A stretch of 40,524 nucleotides of DNA, taken from NCBI GenBank assembly GCA_947441075.1, contig CANESK010000008.1:1-40524 (forward strand). The letters are read 5' to 3'. The notes under the pieces were generated by a model that was not told where the DNA came from, did no database searches, and worked only from the letters and a program-made list of their open reading frames with translations. Below are positions 8,843-17,730 of the stretch, in pieces (within the stretch, counting starts at the first letter, position 1; every line of letters starts with the position of its first letter). The DNA is from Verrucomicrobia subdivision 6 bacterium (GTDB lineage Bacteria; Verrucomicrobiota; Verrucomicrobiia; Methylacidiphilales; Verrucolacustridaceae). A program made the position numbers and the translations under genes.

Positions 8843-9763
8843 TCATCCACCTTCGCCGACAAGAATCCCTCGAAACCAATCCCGCCACTCCCCCTCTTTC
8901 GGCCACTCCCCACTCCGACTCCAGCTTTGCACCCAACCCCCCGCGGGCGCCCAAATCTTTGCATCAGTCGGGCCAAACAGCAGACCGCACTTCACCCCAC
9001 TCCATGCCGCCAAATGACTGATCCCACTGTCATGACCCAAATAAAGATCGGCCGACTGCACCACCCGGAAAACTTCTGACAACGGACGGTTCTGCATGAT
9101 TCTATGAGGCCCTTTCCGCCACTTTTCCGGTAACCCAAGAGAAAGATCCTCCTCCGCTTCACCCGCCAACCAAGTCACCCCCCAAGGCAACGGATAATCA
9201 AAACCGTCCAACTCCCGCAACCACTCCTCCAGAGGCCAACACTTTTTCCTCCCGCCACTCCCCACATGAATCACCAGTCGAAGTTCATCGCTCCGCTCTT
9301 TTCTCGCCTCTTCCGAAAATAAACTCGTCCCGTATAGCCTTCGCCCATCCCCCGCCGTCACACCCAATTCCGCCAAAGGCTTGCACAGGTGTCGCCATGC
9401 CGCTTCCGAAGGATTTCTTGGATCGTGAGCAAGGTACTGCCCAGTTCCTCCTGCCCTTTGCCAGTTCGCCGCAAAAACTCCGTCTGGATCGAAAAGATAG
9501 GAAATCGTTAAATCAAATTCGGTGAAATAATCAGCCCAACGGCTGTCCAACGAGCCTCCTGCAGCGTAAAAACTGGCCAGTCCAGGTTCGTCGATCGGTC
9601 GGATCGCATTCACCGCCCCAGGTCCTCTGACCAGCTCTCCGAATTTCCCCGCCACCACCATTTCAATCTCCGCCTCAGGCCACTTTTCGCGAAGCCCCGC
9701 TACCGCGGGCAAAGTCAGCAGAAAATCACCTAAAGCCCCGCCTCGCAAGACGAGGATTCTCAT
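8843..9763 (-). CDS. glycosyltransferase family 9 (heptosyltransferase-like)
   Basis: The 306-residue protein begins MRILVLRGGALGDFLLTLPAV, the typical GT9 N-terminal strand with the phosphate-contacting GALGD loop. It ends with the family signature LYLGHDSGISHLAAWSGVKCGLLFGPTD (about residues 235-265). Between them lies VIHVGSGG-KKCWP, equivalent to the nucleotide-sugar contact region of heptosyltransferases. GT9 enzymes transfer heptose or related sugars onto lipopolysaccharide or other glycolipids at the inner membrane. The acceptor is unknown. GGAGG lies about 10 bases upstream of the ATG. It sits between the 6-TM protein and DAHP synthase in the long minus-strand run. Confidence 0.88.
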   Translation of the reverse strand: MRILVLRGGALGDFLLTLPAVAGLREKWPEAEIEMVVAGKFGELVRGPGAVNAIRPIDEPGLASFYAAGGSLDSRWADYFTEFDLTISYLFDPDGVFAANWQRAGGTGQYLAHDPRNPSEAAWRHLCKPLAELGVTAGDGRRLYGTSLFSEEARKERSDELRLVIHVGSGGRKKCWPLEEWLRELDGFDYPLPWGVTWLAGEAEEDLSLGLPEKWRKGPHRIMQNRPLSEVFRVVQSADLYLGHDSGISHLAAWSGVKCGLLFGPTDAKIWAPAGGWVQSWSRSGEWPKEGEWRDWFRGILVGEGG

Positions 9764-9788
9764 CTCCGCTCTGCCTCCGCCCCCTCTT

Positions 9789-10340
9789 TCAGTACACCCA
9801 TACTCCCAAAACCATCAGGACGATCCCAAAAATCAATCCTGCCGAAAGCAGAAAACGACTCCGCCTTGGCGTAGCCAACCCCCAAGCGATCCCATCACGC
9901 AAACAATATGGCGCCCCCACCATCACCATTCCTTCCACTATAATCAGGTAAGCATAAGCGACCACCACCAGGCGCGCCGCATCCTCCCTGAGAAAAGCCG
10001 CATCCAGCAGAACATTCGCACCAAGAAGACAAAGTACTCCTAAGGAACGCACCGCAATAAACTCCCTGACATACAACCAGCTCGATACCCCTAGCCCAAT
10101 CACCCCCAGAACAAATAAAGGACGGAATCGAGTGTACTCCATTAAATTGATCGTCCCGGCCAGCCAAGCCGCCCAGGCCGTTGCCAACGCAAGTAAAACT
10201 CCACCCGCGAGATCATTCCGCGGAAATCGCTTTGCCCATTCGGTCGTCTTCGCCAGATCGAACAAAGCCCAGCCATGAGCACAAATCAGGCCAAACCCCA
10301 ACCAGACCGCAACTTGAGAAAGAGAAAAAGAATAGATCAT
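9789..10340 (-). CDS. hypothetical membrane protein with about six transmembrane segments
   Basis: The 183-residue protein is mostly hydrophobic. Likely membrane helices are near residues 8-26, 45-64, 72-90, 97-113, 120-140 and 160-182. Short charged loops separate them (FDLAKTTEWAKRFPRND, LREDAAR, RDGIAWGLATPRRSR). I do not recognise a family. It starts 11 bases after the miaB stop and ends 25 bases before the GT9 gene, so it is probably co-transcribed with both. An envelope role beside the glycosyltransferase is possible but is only inference. Confidence 0.7.
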   Translation of the reverse strand: MIYSFSLSQVAVWLGFGLICAHGWALFDLAKTTEWAKRFPRNDLAGGVLLALATAWAAWLAGTINLMEYTRFRPLFVLGVIGLGVSSWLYVREFIAVRSLGVLCLLGANVLLDAAFLREDAARLVVVAYAYLIIVEGMVMVGAPYCLRDGIAWGLATPRRSRFLLSAGLIFGIVLMVLGVWVY

Positions 10341-10350
10341 TAGGAAATCC

Positions 10351-11703
10351 TTAACCGAGGATGGACGGATCCGCGTAGTCCGTAAACCCTGTCGATTCAG
10401 TGATTCGCACAGTCAGCAGTTGACCGACATGCCGCGGACCACCCTCAAAAACCACTAAGCGGTTCTGCCGAGTTCGCCCCATCAGGCGACTCGCGTTCGT
10501 TTTGCTCGGCCCCTCCACCAGAATTTGTTGCAGCGACCCCACACGAATCTTTGCGCTCGCCGCCGCTTGCCGATCCAACACCTCCAGTAGGTCCGTATTC
10601 CACTTCTCCTTCGTCGCCTCAGGAACTTCCTCCCCCGGCTCACTCACCGCCCGTGTCCCCTCCCGCGGGGAATACCGAAAGATAAAGCCATTATCAAATC
10701 CCACCACCTCCATTAAATCCCTCGTGGCTATGAAATCCTCATCCGTCTCCCCAGGATACCCTACAATAATGTCAGTCGTCAGACCGACCCCAGGACAAGC
10801 CTTTCGCACCTCCTCAATTGTTTTGCGATACTGAGCCGCGGTGTACCCACGCCCCATCCTCTTTAAGATGCGGTCCGAACCCGATTGCACAGGCAAATGC
10901 AAATGCTCACATAGCTTCGTTAATCTTCCATAACATCCCACCAAATCAGCTTTCATCCCTCGGGGATGGGGCGATGTAAAACGAATCCTCTCCAAACCTT
11001 CGACTCTCTCCAACTCCTCCAGCAGTTGCACAAATGCGCTTTTGCCTTCCACCATCGGAATATCTCTTCGCCCATACATATTCACGATCTGACCCAGTAA
11101 AGTAACTTCCCTTACCCCCTGCTCCACCAAACCCCGCACTTCTGTGAGAATCTCGGAAATCGGCCGAGACCTCTCCTTCCCTCGTGTCGTCGGCACGATA
11201 CAAAATGAACAGTGCATATCACAGCCTTGCATCACCGAGACAAAAGCGGTCACCTGCTGCGGTGCCAAGGTGTGATCTCGAATTGTCTTCTCCGAACCCT
11301 CCTCCTCCCCCACCTCCGCAAAAAACTTTGGCCGTCCGCCCAATCGCGCTTCCCGCGCCTGATCGACAAGATCTGCCACCCGATGAAACTTTTGTGTGCC
11401 CACCACCAGATCCAGACCCGCCATATCCTTTTCCAAGGAATCCCCGCGCCGCTGTGCCATGCAACCAAGAAAACCCAAGACAACCTCTGGCTTCGCCTTC
11501 CGCAAAGCCCGCAGATTACTCATCTTCCGTAAGGCCTTCTGCTCCGCCAGTTCTCGCACGCTACAAGTATTCAGCAAAATCACGTCTGCCTCTTTCTCTG
11601 AAGTAGCACGAGTATATCCACGGTCGAACAGTTGTCGGGCCACCTGCTCGGTGTCCCGCTCATTCATCTGACAACCATATGTTTTTAAAAAGACCGTAGG
11701 CAT
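10351..11703 (-). CDS. miaB: tRNA-2-methylthio-N6-dimethylallyladenosine synthase MiaB
   Basis: The 450-residue methylthiotransferase adds a methylthio group at C2 of i6A37 in tRNAs that read UNN codons. The N-terminal domain carries the three cluster cysteines C11 (KTYGCQMN), C47 (NTCSVRE) and C81 (LGCMAQRRG). The radical-SAM cysteines C161, C165 and C168 lie in GCDMHCSFCIVPTTRGKERS. A C-terminal TRAM-like domain closes the protein. Extra SAM-domain signatures are RFTSPHPRGM, LPVQSGSDRILKRMGRGY and TDIIVGYPGETDEDF. The protein starts with MPTVFLKTYGCQMN, typical of the family. The gene before it encodes a small membrane protein, with a 121-base gap between them. Confidence 0.96.
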   Translation of the reverse strand: MPTVFLKTYGCQMNERDTEQVARQLFDRGYTRATSEKEADVILLNTCSVRELAEQKALRKMSNLRALRKAKPEVVLGFLGCMAQRRGDSLEKDMAGLDLVVGTQKFHRVADLVDQAREARLGGRPKFFAEVGEEEGSEKTIRDHTLAPQQVTAFVSVMQGCDMHCSFCIVPTTRGKERSRPISEILTEVRGLVEQGVREVTLLGQIVNMYGRRDIPMVEGKSAFVQLLEELERVEGLERIRFTSPHPRGMKADLVGCYGRLTKLCEHLHLPVQSGSDRILKRMGRGYTAAQYRKTIEEVRKACPGVGLTTDIIVGYPGETDEDFIATRDLMEVVGFDNGFIFRYSPREGTRAVSEPGEEVPEATKEKWNTDLLEVLDRQAAASAKIRVGSLQQILVEGPSKTNASRLMGRTRQNRLVVFEGGPRHVGQLLTVRITESTGFTDYADPSILG

Positions 11704-11824
11704 CGAGGACTATCCTGCCCCATTTCAATGCGGGCGGAAATCTCCGAATCAGAGCTTTTTCTATCACCCCAAACAGACCCCCCGCTTTATCAAGCGACTC
11801 GAATCTGCCTGCACCATTCTTACA

Positions 11825-12175
11825 CTAAGCCGTCAACCGCTTATTATAGTGGCCTCTCAACCAGCGGTACCCGCTAAGGAGAATCGGCAACGCCAAAAAG
11901 AATACCGCTGGTACCCAGATCGCATCAGTGCACTTGCCCCCATCCATCACGCTCACCCCTTCCCAAAACAGTGCTAATAGTGCAATCCCTCCGCCCGCAT
12001 AGGCCAAGGGCATGACCACAGTACGAAAATTCTCCTTCTCTTTCAAACGGTGTATTCTGTCCGAGCGATTATTCCAGTCCATTATGGGATATAAGATATC
12101 GGTCTGCTGAAAATCTTCAACCAAAGAAACAATCTTTTCACAAGGCAGGATGATTCGTCGAAGAGCATCTACCAT
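11825..12175 (-). CDS. hypothetical small membrane protein overlapping the tatC 3' end
   Basis: The frame is open from 12244, but ATG 12175 is chosen, giving 116 residues. This start limits the overlap with tatC to about 38 bases and follows a G-rich GAGGG. The N-terminal half is soluble and charged (CEKIVSLVEDFQQTDILYPIMDWNNRSDRI). Two membrane helices follow, at about residues 56-73 and 87-105, then a basic tail (RWLRGHYNKRLTA). No family is recognised. Its position directly behind tatC suggests co-expression. The start is uncertain, and a later start is also possible. Confidence 0.5.
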   Translation of the reverse strand: MVDALRRIILPCEKIVSLVEDFQQTDILYPIMDWNNRSDRIHRLKEKENFRTVVMPLAYAGGGIALLALFWEGVSVMDGGKCTDAIWVPAVFFLALPILLSGYRWLRGHYNKRLTA

Positions 12176-12917
12176 CCCTCGAATGCTTTTCCGCCCATCC
12201 CATTCCCGCCAGACCCAACTCAAAAAGCCCGTAAAGGGGAACAAACATTAAAGCCAAGTTAAATGGATCCGAAGTTGGAGTTACGCAAGCGGAGACCACC
12301 ACCAGTGCGACAACCGCATGACGTCGGTGCGCCGCTACCACCGCTTTCTGTAAAATACCCAACCGAGCCAGAATCACCATCACCAGAGGAAGTTCAAAAG
12401 AGACCCCAAATCCAACCAGCATTTGCAAGACGAAGTCAGTATAACTCGCCATCGTCCAACTCGTCTCCAAGCCCAACCAACGATTAAATTCCTGAAAAAA
12501 ACGCAAGGCTCCAGGCAATACCAGAAAATAACAAAAAGAAACTCCCGCCAAAAAAAGAAAAGCACCCACTGTAAACGCAGGCAGCACCAAACCCCTCTCT
12601 TTGCTTTCGAGCGCAGGCAAAAGATATTGTCCGATAAACAAGAGTACTAGTGGCAGGGTCAGAAGAATTCCTGCTCCAATACCAATTTGCAGTGTCACCG
12701 TCATCGGATCGGTTACCTGCAAGGCCAAGAGCGTCGCAGGCATCGCCTTCGGCGACCCCACCTGAGCTTGCTCCAAAGGCCATCGTAAGATTTCCATCAC
12801 CCGACCAATTCCAAGAACTCCCAAAATCGAACCCACCCCAATCGCTCCGGCGCACTTTAAAATCACCCCACGCAAATCCTCAATGTGTTCAAGGAATGGT
12901 TTCTCCTTATCCCTCAT
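12138..12917 (-). CDS. tatC: Sec-independent protein translocase TatC
   Basis: The 259-residue integral membrane protein is the receptor subunit of the twin-arginine translocase, which exports folded proteins. The family N-terminus KPFLEHIEDLRGVILK is clear (consensus HL-ELR). Six hydrophobic helices follow, with the conserved LPLVMVILARLGI segment and the ACVTPTSDPFNLALMFVPLYGLFELG region near the end. ATG 12917 overlaps the preceding cyclo-ligase stop by 4 bases (ATGA) and is preferred over a GTG five codons upstream. No tatA or tatB is visible in the window. The C-terminal tail is hydrophilic and overlaps the next gene. Confidence 0.95.
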   Translation of the reverse strand: MRDKEKPFLEHIEDLRGVILKCAGAIGVGSILGVLGIGRVMEILRWPLEQAQVGSPKAMPATLLALQVTDPMTVTLQIGIGAGILLTLPLVLLFIGQYLLPALESKERGLVLPAFTVGAFLFLAGVSFCYFLVLPGALRFFQEFNRWLGLETSWTMASYTDFVLQMLVGFGVSFELPLVMVILARLGILQKAVVAAHRRHAVVALVVVSACVTPTSDPFNLALMFVPLYGLFELGLAGMGWAEKHSRDGRCSSTNHPAL

Positions 12918-13489
12918 CGTACATCTCTCCACCCGTTTTCGGTCACGACCGCTGGAAGTTTTATATCATGTGGCTCTTGGGGGAGATGCTCCAGCTCCTG
13001 AGCTGCAAAAAATAATCCCGCGACCCAAGAACCCCGTTTCCGCTGGCCCAAGGCCCGATCATAGTGCCCCCCACCCCGCCCCAGACGCGCCCCCGCAGCA
13101 GTGAAAGCCCGGCCTGGCACCAGAAAACCATCGATATCTGTCACCGCGATTCGCTCCGATTTTTCCGGAGAAGGTTCCCACAAGCTCGATGATTCTGGAA
13201 GGTGAGCCGAAGACATTTGCCACCAGGTCAATCCCTCTCGGATATCGATCTTTGGCAAAGCCACCCTCTTACCCGCCGCCCAAGCCGCCCTCAGAATACC
13301 CCTTGTTTGCGGTTCATCGGTCAACGACAAGAAAAGAGCTAATACCCCCGCCACCTGCCACTCCATCCGTGCCAAAATATGCTTCTCAATCTGCTGGGAA
13401 GCCTCCGCTCTCGCTCCTTCACTCATCTGCAGGAGTCGCCCACGAATCTCTCCGCGCAGGGTAGCTTTACTCGGAACACTCATCACCAT
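12914..13489 (-). CDS. 5-formyltetrahydrofolate cyclo-ligase
   Basis: The 191-residue protein catalyses the ATP-dependent conversion of 5-formyl-THF to 5,10-methenyl-THF, a folate salvage step. Family motifs are the N-terminal KATLRGEIRGRL (substrate-binding K and R), VLALFLSLTDEPQTRGI, GKRVALPKI and the diagnostic ARLGRGGGHYDRAL near residues 130-143. The length fits the family, and the gene is also known as fau or ygfA. The ATG at 13489 overlaps the divergent ATG of the MBL hydrolase within a CATG. A second ATG two codons later (13483) is equally possible. It heads a long minus-strand run through tatC and miaB. Confidence 0.93.
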   Translation of the reverse strand: MVMSVPSKATLRGEIRGRLLQMSEGARAEASQQIEKHILARMEWQVAGVLALFLSLTDEPQTRGILRAAWAAGKRVALPKIDIREGLTWWQMSSAHLPESSSLWEPSPEKSERIAVTDIDGFLVPGRAFTAAGARLGRGGGHYDRALGQRKRGSWVAGLFFAAQELEHLPQEPHDIKLPAVVTENGWRDVR

Positions 13490-14453
13490 GCCACTATGCC
13501 CAGATTCGTATTTTCAGCCAATCTTGCTCTCAAGGTTGCCTCCCACCTCATTTGCCACCATTCTCTTTGTCTTGAGTCCTCGGGCTTCAGCTCACAAGAA
13601 ACGGGCACCGCACCGCTTTATCACCGATGTAATCCTCCCTGCTCTTTTTTCGCGCAAGCGGGGCACGCGCCAGCAACTTCCTCCCCTCTTTCCTAAACTT
13701 AAAGCAGGCAAGATCTGCATCACCTGGATCGGCCACGCCTCCTTTCTGATTCAAGGACCCCATGGCAATATTCTTGTCGATCCCAACTGGGCCAACTGGC
13801 TTCTTGTCGTTCGGCGCCTCCGCCACGCTGGCCTCGCCCACCACCACCTTCCCTCCATCGACCTCGTTCTCATCACTCATGCCCATTTTGATCACCTCAA
13901 CCGACGCAGCCTCCGCCGGATTGCCGCCAATCAACCCATTGTCGTGCCCGCTGGAGTTGGTGACCTTGTGCACGGATTAGGTTTCGAAAAAGTCTACGAA
14001 ATCAACTGGTGGGAGCGAGTTCGCTTTCCAGGAGCTGCCATCACCTTTGTACCCGCCAAACACTGGGGCGCACGCAAGGTCACCGATCACCACCGAGGCT
14101 ACGGGGGTTATGTCATCGATATGGGAGGACGCACCGTCTACCACGCAGGCGATTCCGGTTATTTCCCAGGGTTTCGTGAGATTGGGAAAAAGTTTCGCCC
14201 AGAAGTCGCCCTCTTGCCTATCGGGGCCTACCACGGTCCGAAATTTGGTGAGAATCATATGACCCCCGAACAAGCCCTCCGCGCTTTTGGCGATCTTCGC
14301 TCAAAATTCCTTGTTCCAATGCACTTTGGCACTTACCGCCTCAGTTACGAACCCCTTCACGAACCTCCCCAACGTCTCATGGAAGCGGCCACCCGAGCCG
14401 GTCGACTTTCCGATGTCCGTTTTCTTATCGAAGGCATGCCAACTCTATTCTAG
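13488..14453 (+). CDS. MBL-fold metal-dependent hydrolase, UlaG/NAPE-PLD-like
   Basis: The 321-residue protein has a metallo-beta-lactamase fold. Visible features are ITWIGHASFLIQ with ILVDPNWANW, the metal motif THAHFDHLN (HxHxDH), a distal histidine in PAKHWG, the Asp ligand in VYHAGDSGYFPGF, and a C-terminal MHFGTY. The arrangement resembles NAPE-hydrolysing phospholipase D and UlaG-like lactonases. A phosphodiester or lactone substrate is likely but unknown. The first 70 residues are family-atypical and include a hydrophobic stretch (FATILFVLSPRASA) that could be a membrane anchor, or the true start may lie further in. It diverges from the cyclo-ligase and converges with the NlpC/P60-like gene with a 9-base overlap. 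Confidence 0.88.
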   Translation: MPLCPDSYFQPILLSRLPPTSFATILFVLSPRASAHKKRAPHRFITDVILPALFSRKRGTRQQLPPLFPKLKAGKICITWIGHASFLIQGPHGNILVDPNWANWLLVVRRLRHAGLAHHHLPSIDLVLITHAHFDHLNRRSLRRIAANQPIVVPAGVGDLVHGLGFEKVYEINWWERVRFPGAAITFVPAKHWGARKVTDHHRGYGGYVIDMGGRTVYHAGDSGYFPGFREIGKKFRPEVALLPIGAYHGPKFGENHMTPEQALRAFGDLRSKFLVPMHFGTYRLSYEPLHEPPQRLMEAATRAGRLSDVRFLIEGMPTLF

Positions 14454-15098
14454 CCCCCTTCGCTCAGCCCACCCCACCTGCGCCGTCGGGCGAGCATAGG
14501 CCACCAACCGACCGCGATGGGTGACAAAGTTGAAAAAGTTTTTCGCGTTTCCACAGGGCGCATTCGGATCGAATGCATACACATCCACCCCACCTCCTCG
14601 CTCCCCATCCATTCTTTGCGAGGAACCCGCTACCATCCCCTCCCCACCCTTTTTTCGACCTAAATAAATCATCACATGACTGATCGGCGGATCCCGAGGC
14701 ACGTTATAAGTCCATTCCCAATAAAGCAGATCCCCACTCCTCATCTCCGCCATCAGTTTTTCCGAATCCACTTTACCATCCGACTCCATCGGCACTGACC
14801 TAATTTTTCCCTTCTTTTTAAAATAGAGATACTGATCCGATGCCGTCCTCGGAATATCAAACCCAAATACTTTCCACACAATAAAACGTACCGTATTCGA
14901 ACAATCCATCGTGATAATATACGGATGCCCTGGGGGTTGCCACGACTGGGCGTAAGACAAATCCTGCTTCGAGAGCCAACGACAGGTTTCAACCAACTTC
15001 TGGTGCTGTTCTGCAGTTGCCGCCCCGTGAACTAATAAAGATGTCGAGCCCAGTGCTACCCCAAGCCAAAAACAAAAAGCCAGAAGACCATGAGCCAT
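14445..15098 (-). CDS. secreted NlpC/P60-like cysteine peptidase-fold protein
   Basis: The 217-residue protein has a signal peptide (MAHGLLAFCFWLGVALGSTSLLVHGA). It then shows a pattern compatible with NlpC/P60 (C40) peptidoglycan endopeptidases. The probable catalytic Cys is in ITMDCSNTVRFIVWKVFG (about residues 64-80). The segment MRSGDLLYW precedes the strand ISHVMIYLGRK, which contains the probable catalytic His. The product would cut cell-wall stem peptides in the periplasm. The third polar residue and the exact subfamily are not certain, and an amidase of the wider CHAP/NlpC fold is an alternative. It lies 60 bases after the HAD phosphatase gene on the same strand. Confidence 0.68.
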   Translation of the reverse strand: MAHGLLAFCFWLGVALGSTSLLVHGAATAEQHQKLVETCRWLSKQDLSYAQSWQPPGHPYIITMDCSNTVRFIVWKVFGFDIPRTASDQYLYFKKKGKIRSVPMESDGKVDSEKLMAEMRSGDLLYWEWTYNVPRDPPISHVMIYLGRKKGGEGMVAGSSQRMDGERGGGVDVYAFDPNAPCGNAKNFFNFVTHRGRLVAYARPTAQVGWAERRGLE

Positions 15099-15158
15099 CT
15101 CCTTTCATGGCAAACCGCAGAAGAATCGCAAGTCAGGACGAATCCAACTCCGCAACCG

Positions 15159-15857
15159 TCAGATCAGTAAATCGAAAAAAGCCTTTGGATGAGCCAAATC
15201 GGTAAAGACAGCATCCGCTCCGCAATCTTTTAACTGTCGCTTCGTAAAGGAACCTGTCGCCACCGCAATCGCCTTTGCCCCGATCGCCCTTGCACAGGCC
15301 ACATCGTGGGGCGTGTCCCCGATGACAAAGATTCTTTCAGCAGAAAACTCTTCCCCATGCTTCTCCTCTGCCCTCCGCTTTGCGTGCGGACCCAACTCAT
15401 TGCGAATCGAAGAATCATCTGCAAAAGCCCCAAAGTCGAAAAAATGATTCACCCCATACCGCGTCAACTTCAACCTCGCTCCTTTTTCAATGTTTCCCGT
15501 CAGCAAAGCTTGCACCAACTCTGGCCTCTGATGGGCCTCTTCAAGAATCCCCAAAACCCCTGGATGCAATCCCCCGTTCCTTCGGGGCAACTCATCCGCC
15601 AGCAGTTCCACATACACATCCAGAAACTGTCCCACCTCCTCAGGACCGTTCGGTTTTTCATCCCTCCCCAGAAGCTGCTCCACAATCCACTTATCCGTCC
15701 GGCCTGCGATCTCTAATCCCTGCAGTCCTCGATTGATTCCATACAGTTTTTCCATCGCCCGACCCAAAGCCGTCTCCCCCGCTTTTCCAGTATGGAGAAT
15801 GGTCCCGTCGATGTCCCAGAGCAGAAGTTTCCGGGCGATCTTTGCGCCGGCCTTCAC
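15159..15857 (-). CDS. HAD-superfamily phosphatase, phosphoglycolate-phosphatase-like
   Basis: The 232-residue protein has all HAD motifs: motif I LLWDIDGTIL with the nucleophile Asp near the N-terminus, motif II LLTGNIEKGA with the Thr, a conserved Lys in the KLTRYGVNHFFDFGAF region, and motif IV VIGDTPHDVACARAIGAKAIAVATG. A helical cap lies between motifs I and II, as in Gph-like enzymes. It dephosphorylates a small metabolite; 2-phosphoglycolate is possible but not proven. The GTG start overlaps the fabI stop by 4 bases (GTGA), which implies coupling to fatty-acid synthesis expression. Confidence 0.9.
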   Translation of the reverse strand: MKAGAKIARKLLLWDIDGTILHTGKAGETALGRAMEKLYGINRGLQGLEIAGRTDKWIVEQLLGRDEKPNGPEEVGQFLDVYVELLADELPRRNGGLHPGVLGILEEAHQRPELVQALLTGNIEKGARLKLTRYGVNHFFDFGAFADDSSIRNELGPHAKRRAEEKHGEEFSAERIFVIGDTPHDVACARAIGAKAIAVATGSFTKRQLKDCGADAVFTDLAHPKAFFDLLI

Positions 15858-16630
15858 ATTCCCATCACGCTGTAGCCCGAATCGGCATACAACGTCTGCC
15901 CCGTAATCCCTGCCGATCCGTCTGCCGCCAGAAATACTCCCATTGCCCCCAACTCCTCCAAGGTGATATTCCGCTTTAAAGGTGCGTGCGCTTCGTAGTG
16001 GGCCAACATCGCCCCAAATCCACTAATCCCACGTGCTGCCAAGGTGTTCACAGGCCCTGCGCTGATCGCATTCACCCTGATTTTTTTTGGCCCTAAGTCA
16101 TAAGCCAGATATCGCACACTTGCCTCCAGCGCCGCCTTGGCCACTCCCATTACATTGTAATGCGGCACCACTTTCACCGCCCCGTAGTAACTCATCGTCA
16201 CAATACTCCCACCCTCTGTCATCAGCGGAGCCGCCGCCCGGCTTACCGCCACCAACGAGTACGCACTAATGTCGTGTGCCACGCGAAACGCTTCTCGTGT
16301 CGTATCGACAAAGTTTCCCTCTAAAGCCTCCTTCGGCGCAAACGCCACGCTGTGCAACAGCAGATCAACCTTCGGAGCCTTTCCTTTTACAAAATCAAAA
16401 AACTTCGCGATATCCTCATCCCGACTCACATCACAAGGGGCCACCGGGGTCTCCGCCCCGAATGTCGCCGCCAACTCTTCCACATTCTCCTTTAAGCGAT
16501 CCCCCTGATAATTAAAAATTAACTTCGCCCCCGCATCCGACCACGCCTTGGCGATACCCCAAGCAATACTTCGCTTGTTCGCTACCCCAAAGACTAGGCC
16601 CACCTTCCCTTTCAACGGTTGGCTACTCAT
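15854..16630 (-). CDS. fabI: enoyl-[acyl-carrier-protein] reductase (NADH) FabI
   Basis: The 258-residue SDR-type protein reduces the trans-2 double bond of enoyl-ACP in the last step of each fatty-acid elongation cycle. FabI-specific motifs are GLVFGVANKRSIAWGIAKA for cofactor binding, LLHSVAFAPKEALEGNF, and the catalytic Tyr-x6-Lys in HYNVMGVAKAALEASVRY. INAISAGPVNTLAARGISGF and GITGQTLYADSGYSVMGM also match. ATG 16630 is preferred over an in-frame TTG three codons upstream because GGAGG stands just before it. It is the first gene of fabI-HAD-NlpC/P60 and diverges from the TerC gene. This class is the usual triclosan target. Confidence 0.96.
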   Translation of the reverse strand: MSSQPLKGKVGLVFGVANKRSIAWGIAKAWSDAGAKLIFNYQGDRLKENVEELAATFGAETPVAPCDVSRDEDIAKFFDFVKGKAPKVDLLLHSVAFAPKEALEGNFVDTTREAFRVAHDISAYSLVAVSRAAAPLMTEGGSIVTMSYYGAVKVVPHYNVMGVAKAALEASVRYLAYDLGPKKIRVNAISAGPVNTLAARGISGFGAMLAHYEAHAPLKRNITLEELGAMGVFLAADGSAGITGQTLYADSGYSVMGM

Positions 16631-16722
16631 AACCTCCAAAGTGCCCTCTCCCTGCCCCTCCTGTCACGCCCCGACTCACTTCCTCTTGGCCGATCCGAAT
16701 CTTCCTGCTACCAAGTCACTCC

Positions 16723-17655
16723 GTGGAAATCCCTCATCTTCATCTCGGCTGGATGCTTTTCGGACCGCTCGTCCTCGCCCTCCTCGCAACCGACCTGATC
16801 CTCTTCCATCGCGACCCCCGCCCCATCGATCTTCGCCGCTCTCTCCAAGCCACCGCCGGCTGGGTCGCCCTTGCCTTGGCCTTCGGTGTGGTCATCGCCC
16901 TCACCCTCGGCACCCAACCCGCCATGGAATTCTTTACCGGCTACATCGTCGAACTCTCCCTCAGTGTGGATAACGTTTTTGTCTTCGCCGTTCTCCTCGC
17001 CTATTTCGCCGTCCCCGAAAAAGCCCAGTTCCCCGCCCTTTTCTGGGGCATCATCGGAGCTCTCTTTCTTCGTGCCCTCTTCATCTTTACCGGCATCGCT
17101 CTGATCAATCGCTTCCAGTGGCTCATCTATGTCTTCGGCGCCCTCCTTGTTTACACGGGGATCAAACTTCTCAAAGGTGGCGACGCTAAAGTTCAACCCG
17201 ACCAAAATCCTCTTGTCCGGATCGCTCGCAAATTCATTCCCATCACCCCCCATTTTCACGACGGCCACTTCTTTGTCCGCCAAGGCAAACGCTGGGTTGG
17301 TACCCCCCTCCTCCTTGTCCTTATCGCCCTCGGCACCACCGACCTTGTTTTCGCCATCGATTCCATCCCCGCCATTCTCGCCATCACCCGCGATCCTTTC
17401 ATCGTCCTAACCTCCAACGCCTTCGCCGTTCTCGGCCTCCGCGCCCTCTATTTCGCCATAGCAGGTCTCATCAAACTCTTCGCCTACCTAAATATCGGCC
17501 TCGCCGTTATCCTCTCCTTTATCGGCGTCAAAATGCTCATTTCAGGCTACATCCACCTGCCCATCCCATGGACTCTCGGCTTCGTCCTTCTCGTCCTCGC
17601 CGTCTCCATCCTCGCTTCCATCTACCATCCCCCCGCTAAACCACACCAACCCTAA
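16723..17655 (+). CDS. TerC/Alx-family integral membrane protein
   Basis: The 310-residue protein has about nine hydrophobic helices and the TerC/Alx signatures. These are ELSLSVDNVFVFAVLL (about residues 77-92, acidic residues in a membrane helix), FWGIIGALFLRALFIFTGIALI, and LGTTDLVFAIDSIPAILAITRDPFIVLTSNAFAVLGLRALYF. Members are linked to manganese export or metal and tellurite resistance. The start is GTG at 16723. It is a single gene divergent from fabI. The short upstream region (about 90 bases) shows no recognisable manganese riboswitch. Confidence 0.93.
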   Translation: MEIPHLHLGWMLFGPLVLALLATDLILFHRDPRPIDLRRSLQATAGWVALALAFGVVIALTLGTQPAMEFFTGYIVELSLSVDNVFVFAVLLAYFAVPEKAQFPALFWGIIGALFLRALFIFTGIALINRFQWLIYVFGALLVYTGIKLLKGGDAKVQPDQNPLVRIARKFIPITPHFHDGHFFVRQGKRWVGTPLLLVLIALGTTDLVFAIDSIPAILAITRDPFIVLTSNAFAVLGLRALYFAIAGLIKLFAYLNIGLAVILSFIGVKMLISGYIHLPIPWTLGFVLLVLAVSILASIYHPPAKPHQP

Positions 17656-17730
17656 CCTGTTTACTCCTTTTTATAATTTGCAAGTAGCTCCAAGCCAGTT
17701 TATTGCATAACTTTTTAAATACAATCTACC

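Noticed and set aside
16640-16722. Manganese (yybP-ykoY) riboswitch upstream of the TerC-family gene
   Set aside because: The gap is only about 90 bases and no recognisable paired elements were seen.
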